Below are positions 14,531 through 17,730 of a stretch of DNA of 17,730 nucleotides, piece by piece. The stretch spans positions 1 to 17,730 of the forward strand of contig JAKAVW010000025.1 in assembly GCA_021827445.1 (NCBI GenBank), given 5' to 3'. Origin of the DNA: Pseudomonadota bacterium (GTDB taxonomy: Bacteria; Pseudomonadota; Gammaproteobacteria; Acidithiobacillales; Acidithiobacillaceae). The notes below the pieces were generated by a model that saw only the letters and a program-made list of their open reading frames with translations, made no database searches and had not been told where the DNA came from. Position 1 is the stretch's first letter. Every line of letters starts with the position of its first letter. A program made the position numbers and the translations under genes.

Positions 14531-15936
14531 ATATTCCCGCAGATATTTTTCGGGAGTATGACATTCGCGGGGTGGTAGACCGTGATCTGACGCCGGAGCT
14601 GGTCGAAAGTCTCGGGCGCGCCATCGGCAGTGAACTCATCGCCCGCGGCGGGCGGGTTATCGCCGTGGGGCGCGACGGACGTCTGTCTGGTCTGGCCTTT
14701 CATCATGCGCTGGCGATGGGTCTGCGCTCGGTTGGTTGCGATGTTCTGGATGTCGGCATGGTACCAACACCGGTGCTTTCCTTTGCCGTGCAGCACCTGC
14801 ATGCCGATGGCGGAGTCATGGTGACCGGAAGTCACAATCCGCCAGATTACAATGGATTCAAGACGGTGTTGATGGGACAGACCCTGTATGGCGAGCATGT
14901 CCAGAATATTTATCGTCGCCTGCGTGATCAGGATTTCGCATCCGGAAAAGTGCATGGGCAGCTTTCGCAGTACGGGGTATTAGATGCCTACGTGCAGCGT
15001 ATTGTGTCGGACGTGCGCTTAGCGCAACCGCTGCATATCGGCATGGATTGTGGTAATGGCGTTACCGGGATTGTCGCTCCCGAATTATTCCGTCAACTAG
15101 GGTGCGTCGTGCATGGATTGTACGTGGAAGTGGACGGACGCTTCCCCAACCATCCTGCAGATCCCACGGATGAAAAAAACCTGCAGGACTTAATCGCCCT
15201 GATTCAGCGGAAAAATCTGGATCTCGGGCTGGCTTTTGATGGTGATGGTGACCGTCTGGTGGTGGTCAGTGCCAATGGTGAAGTGATTCTGGCAGATCGT
15301 TTACTCATGCTTTTTGCCAGGGATATTCTGCCTGACTATCCCGGTGCGTCAGTGGTCTATGACGTGAAATCCACCTCCTTACTGCCGGATATCATTCGTG
15401 TTGCCGGGGGGGAGCCTGTCATGTGGAAAACAGGTTATTCCCTAATCAAGACAAAGATGGAAGAACTGGAGGCTCCTGTCGGTGCCGAACTCGCAGGGCA
15501 TTTCTTTTTTCGGGACCGCTGGCCGGGCTTTGACGACGGGATGTACGCGGGTGCGCGGCTGCTGGAAATCCTTGCCAAAGCGGTGAAAGAAGGGCTCACG
15601 GCCAGCAACACTCTGGAAACCCTGCCCAAGCTGCCCAGCACGCCAGAACAACGGATGGAGATGGCCGAAGGTGAAGCGCAAAAGATGATGTCTGTGCTGA
15701 TGCGCGAAGCGGGAACGCTATTCCCAGAGGCGCGGATTATCACCCTGGATGGCTTACGCCTGGAGTTTGCGGATGGTTGGGCACTGATCCGGGCATCCAA
15801 TACGCAGCCGGTTCTAGTGACGCGATTCGAGGCCGCGAGTGTGGCGTCGTTAGAGCGTATAGCGCTGTGTGTGAGGGAAGCCATCATTGGTGTTGTTGAT
15901 GCAATGCCGAACGCCCTAAAACGGCGCGCTGAATAA
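14527..15936 (+). CDS. Phosphohexomutase-family enzyme (PMM/PGM type), candidate phosphopentomutase
   Basis: 469 residues of the alpha-D-phosphohexomutase family, as in AlgC. Domain 1 holds the phosphoserine Ser102 in 'VTGSHNPPDYNG', domain 2 the metal loop 'DGDGDR' (238-243), domain 3 the sugar loop 'GAELAGHFFF' (319-328), and domain 4 the phosphate loop 'RASNTQPVLVTRFEA'. Where AlgC-type enzymes usually read GE-x-SGH, this one reads AELAGH, so the sugar-contacting serine is alanine (comparison from memory). It is the last gene, overlapping udp by ATGA. The pathway between Udp and DeoC needs a phosphopentomutase and no deoB is present; enzymes of this superfamily serve as phosphopentomutases in some archaea. 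The family is certain; the pentose role is inference, and phosphomannomutase/phosphoglucomutase remains possible. Confidence 0.9.
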   Translation: MNIPADIFREYDIRGVVDRDLTPELVESLGRAIGSELIARGGRVIAVGRDGRLSGLAFHHALAMGLRSVGCDVLDVGMVPTPVLSFAVQHLHADGGVMVTGSHNPPDYNGFKTVLMGQTLYGEHVQNIYRRLRDQDFASGKVHGQLSQYGVLDAYVQRIVSDVRLAQPLHIGMDCGNGVTGIVAPELFRQLGCVVHGLYVEVDGRFPNHPADPTDEKNLQDLIALIQRKNLDLGLAFDGDGDRLVVVSANGEVILADRLLMLFARDILPDYPGASVVYDVKSTSLLPDIIRVAGGEPVMWKTGYSLIKTKMEELEAPVGAELAGHFFFRDRWPGFDDGMYAGARLLEILAKAVKEGLTASNTLETLPKLPSTPEQRMEMAEGEAQKMMSVLMREAGTLFPEARIITLDGLRLEFADGWALIRASNTQPVLVTRFEAASVASLERIALCVREAIIGVVDAMPNALKRRAE

Positions 15937-15944
15937 AAGGGGGC

Positions 15945-15964
15945 GCTGCCTGGGTTATGGCAGC
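15945..15964 (+). terminator. Hairpin after the operon, weak terminator candidate
   Basis: GCTGCC (15945-15950) and GGCAGC (15959-15964) form a 6-bp GC-rich stem with an 8-nt loop, nine bases after the mutase stop. No U-tract follows, so if it ends transcription it does so poorly or with Rho; it might instead protect the operon message from 3' decay. Confidence 0.35.
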
Positions 15965-16076
15965 AAGGGCATAGACTGGCGCATGGATCCTCATTGTGCC
16001 AAGCCGCTTCGCGGGCAGCGGAAATATAAGAACGGATAATCTGACACGGGTTGCAAGACTGGGAGAAAATTTTCTA

Positions 16077-17132
16077 ATGAAGCAAAAAAGGAATTTAAAG
16101 CTCATGAAATTCTGGCGACATATTGTTTATGCCATATCAACAGCTTGTTTCCTGTTTTTTTCTGTGGGTGGTGCGCAAGCTGGTCTACGGATCTCCGATA
16201 GGAATAATAATGCCTATATAGGGCTGCTCATTCCTGTTGGGCCTGCCCACTATGCGGTCATAATGAAAAAATTTAAAAAAATAAAATCAGTACGGATAGG
16301 TCAATTTGAATATCAAATTGGAAGTATTTATAAGATCCCCGTAGTTATTTGTATTCAGCCGTTTGGTGGAGAATATACGCGCGCACTTACTGCCCAAGTT
16401 ATGGTGGATCACTTTAAGATAAAAGCCCTACTATACCCTGGAACATCAGGCGCCCATATTCCACCTGGAAAGATGCATATAGGAGATATTGTTATAGGAA
16501 CAAAACAGGTAAACTTTGCCAACTTTTATATGTCACCAACAGGTAAAATAACACCTGACGAATTCTCTGGAAAGTCAAGTCTTCGAGATTATCAATATTT
16601 TTATCTAAACAAGAAGTTGGAAAAATACACAGCTTGTGCGGCGCGGTATGTATCTGATAGAGAAGAATTGCCATCTTGGATCAATGGTAAATACAAAATA
16701 CAAAAACCAGCAATATACTATTATGGAATACAAGGAACGTCTACCATGTGGCTTGCTGATAAATCGTTTATCAAGAAAACCGACGACGTTTTCCATGAGG
16801 TCGATGAAGACGGTGATTGGTTTTCCGCTACGGTCGCAAAACTAGCTAAAATTCCTTTTGTCGAGGTCAGTACTATATCGGACAGTGTGTTTGAGTTCAG
16901 TGGAAACGGTGTCCCTCCTCGGGGTGAACATCGCAAGGCTGCGTCGCAAATTACACAGGATATCAGTGATAAAATAATACTTAGAGTGATTAAAATATAC
17001 GGTTATAATCTTTTAAACAAAAAATATAGTTACCCGTTACGAAATCCATACCCGGTTTCTTTTTATAGAACGCCAACGGATCCGCGTGGATTGATCGACG
17101 CTTGCCAAGCGAGACAGCGCACCACCTCCTGA
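16077..17132 (+). CDS. Secreted nucleoside-phosphorylase-superfamily protein
   Basis: 351 residues from the ATG at 16077 (GGGAG 11 bases upstream; an ATG at 16104 would leave a shorter but still complete signal peptide). Residues 1-35 are a Sec signal with a hydrophobic core 'IVYAISTACFLFFSVGG' and AQA cleavage site, so the protein is periplasmic. The mature part follows the MTA/SAH nucleosidase and plant bark-storage-protein fold: 'YIGLLIPVGPAHYAV' (47-61), 'YPGTSGAHIPPGKMHIGDIVI' split over 120-140, and 'IPFVEVSTISDSVFEFSG' (259-276). The usual catalytic 'EME' region reads 'HEVDEDGDW' (240-248), so the glutamate may be replaced by aspartate. It may release bases from nucleosides outside the cytoplasm, or only bind them. 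The gene is visibly richer in A and T than the operon before it, which suggests separate acquisition. Confidence 0.72.
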   Translation: MKQKRNLKLMKFWRHIVYAISTACFLFFSVGGAQAGLRISDRNNNAYIGLLIPVGPAHYAVIMKKFKKIKSVRIGQFEYQIGSIYKIPVVICIQPFGGEYTRALTAQVMVDHFKIKALLYPGTSGAHIPPGKMHIGDIVIGTKQVNFANFYMSPTGKITPDEFSGKSSLRDYQYFYLNKKLEKYTACAARYVSDREELPSWINGKYKIQKPAIYYYGIQGTSTMWLADKSFIKKTDDVFHEVDEDGDWFSATVAKLAKIPFVEVSTISDSVFEFSGNGVPPRGEHRKAASQITQDISDKIILRVIKIYGYNLLNKKYSYPLRNPYPVSFYRTPTDPRGLIDACQARQRTTS

Positions 17133-17299
17133 TGACAAACGTGCGCTCCAGGGCTGCATGGTCTCCTTTACCCCAACAAGCCCCGCGAGCCAGTCTTTTA
17201 GTTGCTAGTTGTTCAGCGGATTGCTCCATGGATCAATAAATAGTTCCTACATCTATTCCTATCTGTTTTCTCATGAAGATGTCTTCCGAGTTTCCAAAA
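17133..17299. other. Non-coding stretch after the secreted phosphorylase-like gene
   Basis: About 170 bp without a plausible gene. The arms AGCGCAC (17116-17122) and GTGCGCT (17141-17147) bracket the stop codon of the preceding gene and could form a 3' hairpin with an 18-nt loop, but no U-tract follows. Nothing else convincing is seen. Confidence 0.35.
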
Positions 17300-17347
17300 T
17301 GCACCACGATGATCATTATTATAAACAGTGCGCACCGTTTTGGTGCG
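17300..17347. promoter_or_regulatory. NtrC-type enhancer module upstream of the second receptor
   Basis: 17331-17347 (CGCACCGTTTTGGTGCG) is a perfect dyad, CGCACC-N5-GGTGCG, matching 11 of 14 defined NtrC positions. 17300-17316 begins with a perfect TGCACCA half-site and matches about 10. Centres 17308 and 17339 are 31 bp apart and lie 139 and 108 bp before the predicted sigma-54 start at 17447. Spacing and distances equal those of the aminotransferase promoter. Confidence 0.58.
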
Positions 17348-17420
17348 ATGCCATGGGTGGTAACCATGGGAGGCATTTGCCGTTAACAATAAAAACATGC
17401 GGTTACGTTTGTTGTGCAAA

Positions 17421-17436
17421 TGGCACGAGTTTTGCT
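17421..17436 (+). promoter_or_regulatory. Perfect-consensus sigma-54 promoter for the second receptor
   Basis: TGGCACG, AGTT, TTGCT: every defined position of TGGCACG-N4-TTGCW is matched, with GG at 17422-17423 and GC at 17434-17435. Predicted start 17447, leaving a leader of about 127 nt before the ATG at 17574. A weak sigma-70 pair (TTGTGC 17412, TTAAAT 17436) overlaps but is unconvincing. Confidence 0.75.
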
Positions 17437-17573
17437 TAAATTTTGTCGCATCATCAACGAGCAAAGGATAACGTGGGGCGGTTACCAGTTGATCAAGATA
17501 ATTGTCGCCCTGCAACGCGGTTAGCCCTGGTACTGAGTTTGCGTACCCTTTATTACCATGGAGGATTAATACG

Positions 17574-17730
17574 ATGCAGCATCTACATCGTCACATATTG
17601 CTTTTGGCCTTGGGTAGCGCCGGAATAAGTGTCATGACGCCCATGGCCTATGCCCAAAGTTACACTAAAACCCCGGTTCAGGTGGGGCAAGTTTCGAAAA
17701 AGGCAAAGGTATCAGTCAAAAAGAAGGTAC
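17574..17730 (+). CDS. N-terminus of a secreted, probably TonB-dependent receptor; cut by window edge
   Basis: 52 codons are visible. GGAGG (17560-17564) is nine bases before the ATG. The first 27 residues are a Sec signal peptide: charged start 'MQHLHRH', hydrophobic core 'ILLLALGSAGISVM', cleavage after 'AYA'. The mature start 'QSYTKTPVQVGQVS' resembles the TonB-box region that opens many proteobacterial TonB-dependent receptors. It is followed by an unusually lysine-rich run, 'KKAKVSVKKKV'. No plug or barrel sequence is inside the window, so another outer-membrane or periplasmic protein is possible. The strong sigma-54 element and NtrC-type sites upstream tie its expression to the same nitrogen signal proposed for the catabolic operon. 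Confidence 0.7.
   Translation, partial: MQHLHRHILLLALGSAGISVMTPMAYAQSYTKTPVQVGQVSKKAKVSVKKKV

Noticed and set aside
16042..16055. Sigma-54-like TGACACG...TTGCA before the secreted gene
   Set aside because: The spacer is two bases short, so the -24 and -12 elements are out of register, and the -24 GG is GA.
15996..16076. Upstream start for the secreted phosphorylase-like gene
   Set aside because: It adds 27 non-hydrophobic residues ahead of a well-formed signal peptide.
17476..17510. GGGCG / CGCCC arms in the leader of the second receptor as a riboswitch
   Set aside because: Only a 5-bp stem with a large loop and no known aptamer core could be recognised.

Overview
The window reads as one nitrogen-scavenging locus from a Gram-negative proteobacterium. 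TonB-dependent receptors, Sec signal peptides and sigma-54 promoter elements support this. Protein style (for example the receptor N-terminus with VQVGQVS) recalls Acidithiobacillus-type acidophiles, but that is an impression from memory and no 16S or marker gene is present. No tRNA, rRNA, CRISPR array or insertion sequence was seen.

Layout. (1) 2-2200 (+): a TonB-dependent outer-membrane receptor, cut by the left edge. (2) 2275-4248 (-): an omega-amino acid (beta-alanine) aminotransferase followed by an XRE-cupin regulator that has its own sigma-70 promoter and a small operator. The two regions converge on a hairpin-rich gap at 2203-2261. (3) 4249-4669: a 421-bp divergent control region. (4) 4670-15936 (+): ten genes packed end to end, mostly with ATGA-type overlaps or gaps of a few bases: beta-ureidopropionase, preT, preA, dihydropyrimidinase, two NCS1 permeases, cytidine deaminase, deoC, uridine phosphorylase and a phosphohexomutase-family enzyme. 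(5) 16077-17132 (+): a more AT-rich gene for a secreted nucleoside-phosphorylase-superfamily protein. (6) 17133-17573: a 441-bp control region, then the first 52 codons of a second secreted, probably TonB-type receptor, cut by the right edge.

How it works together. NCS1 permeases bring in bases, hydantoin-like compounds or nucleosides. Cdd deaminates cytidine, and Udp splits uridine or deoxyuridine into uracil and a pentose-1-phosphate. The mutase could play the missing phosphopentomutase part, and DeoC cleaves deoxyribose-5-phosphate. Uracil follows the reductive route: PreTA to dihydrouracil, dihydropyrimidinase to N-carbamoyl-beta-alanine, beta-ureidopropionase to beta-alanine plus ammonia and CO2, and the divergent aminotransferase to malonate semialdehyde. 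Receptors at both ends and the secreted phosphorylase-like protein suggest an envelope uptake branch.

The most notable result is regulatory. The divergent region and the second receptor's upstream region both carry sigma-54 (-24/-12) elements, one of them a perfect consensus match. Both also carry NtrC-type dyads (GCACC-N5-GGTGC form) arranged as 48-bp modules. By my count the two dyads lie at -139 and -108 from both the aminotransferase start and the second receptor start. This predicts that the locus is a nitrogen-starvation pyrimidine/nucleoside scavenging regulon under NtrC and RpoN.
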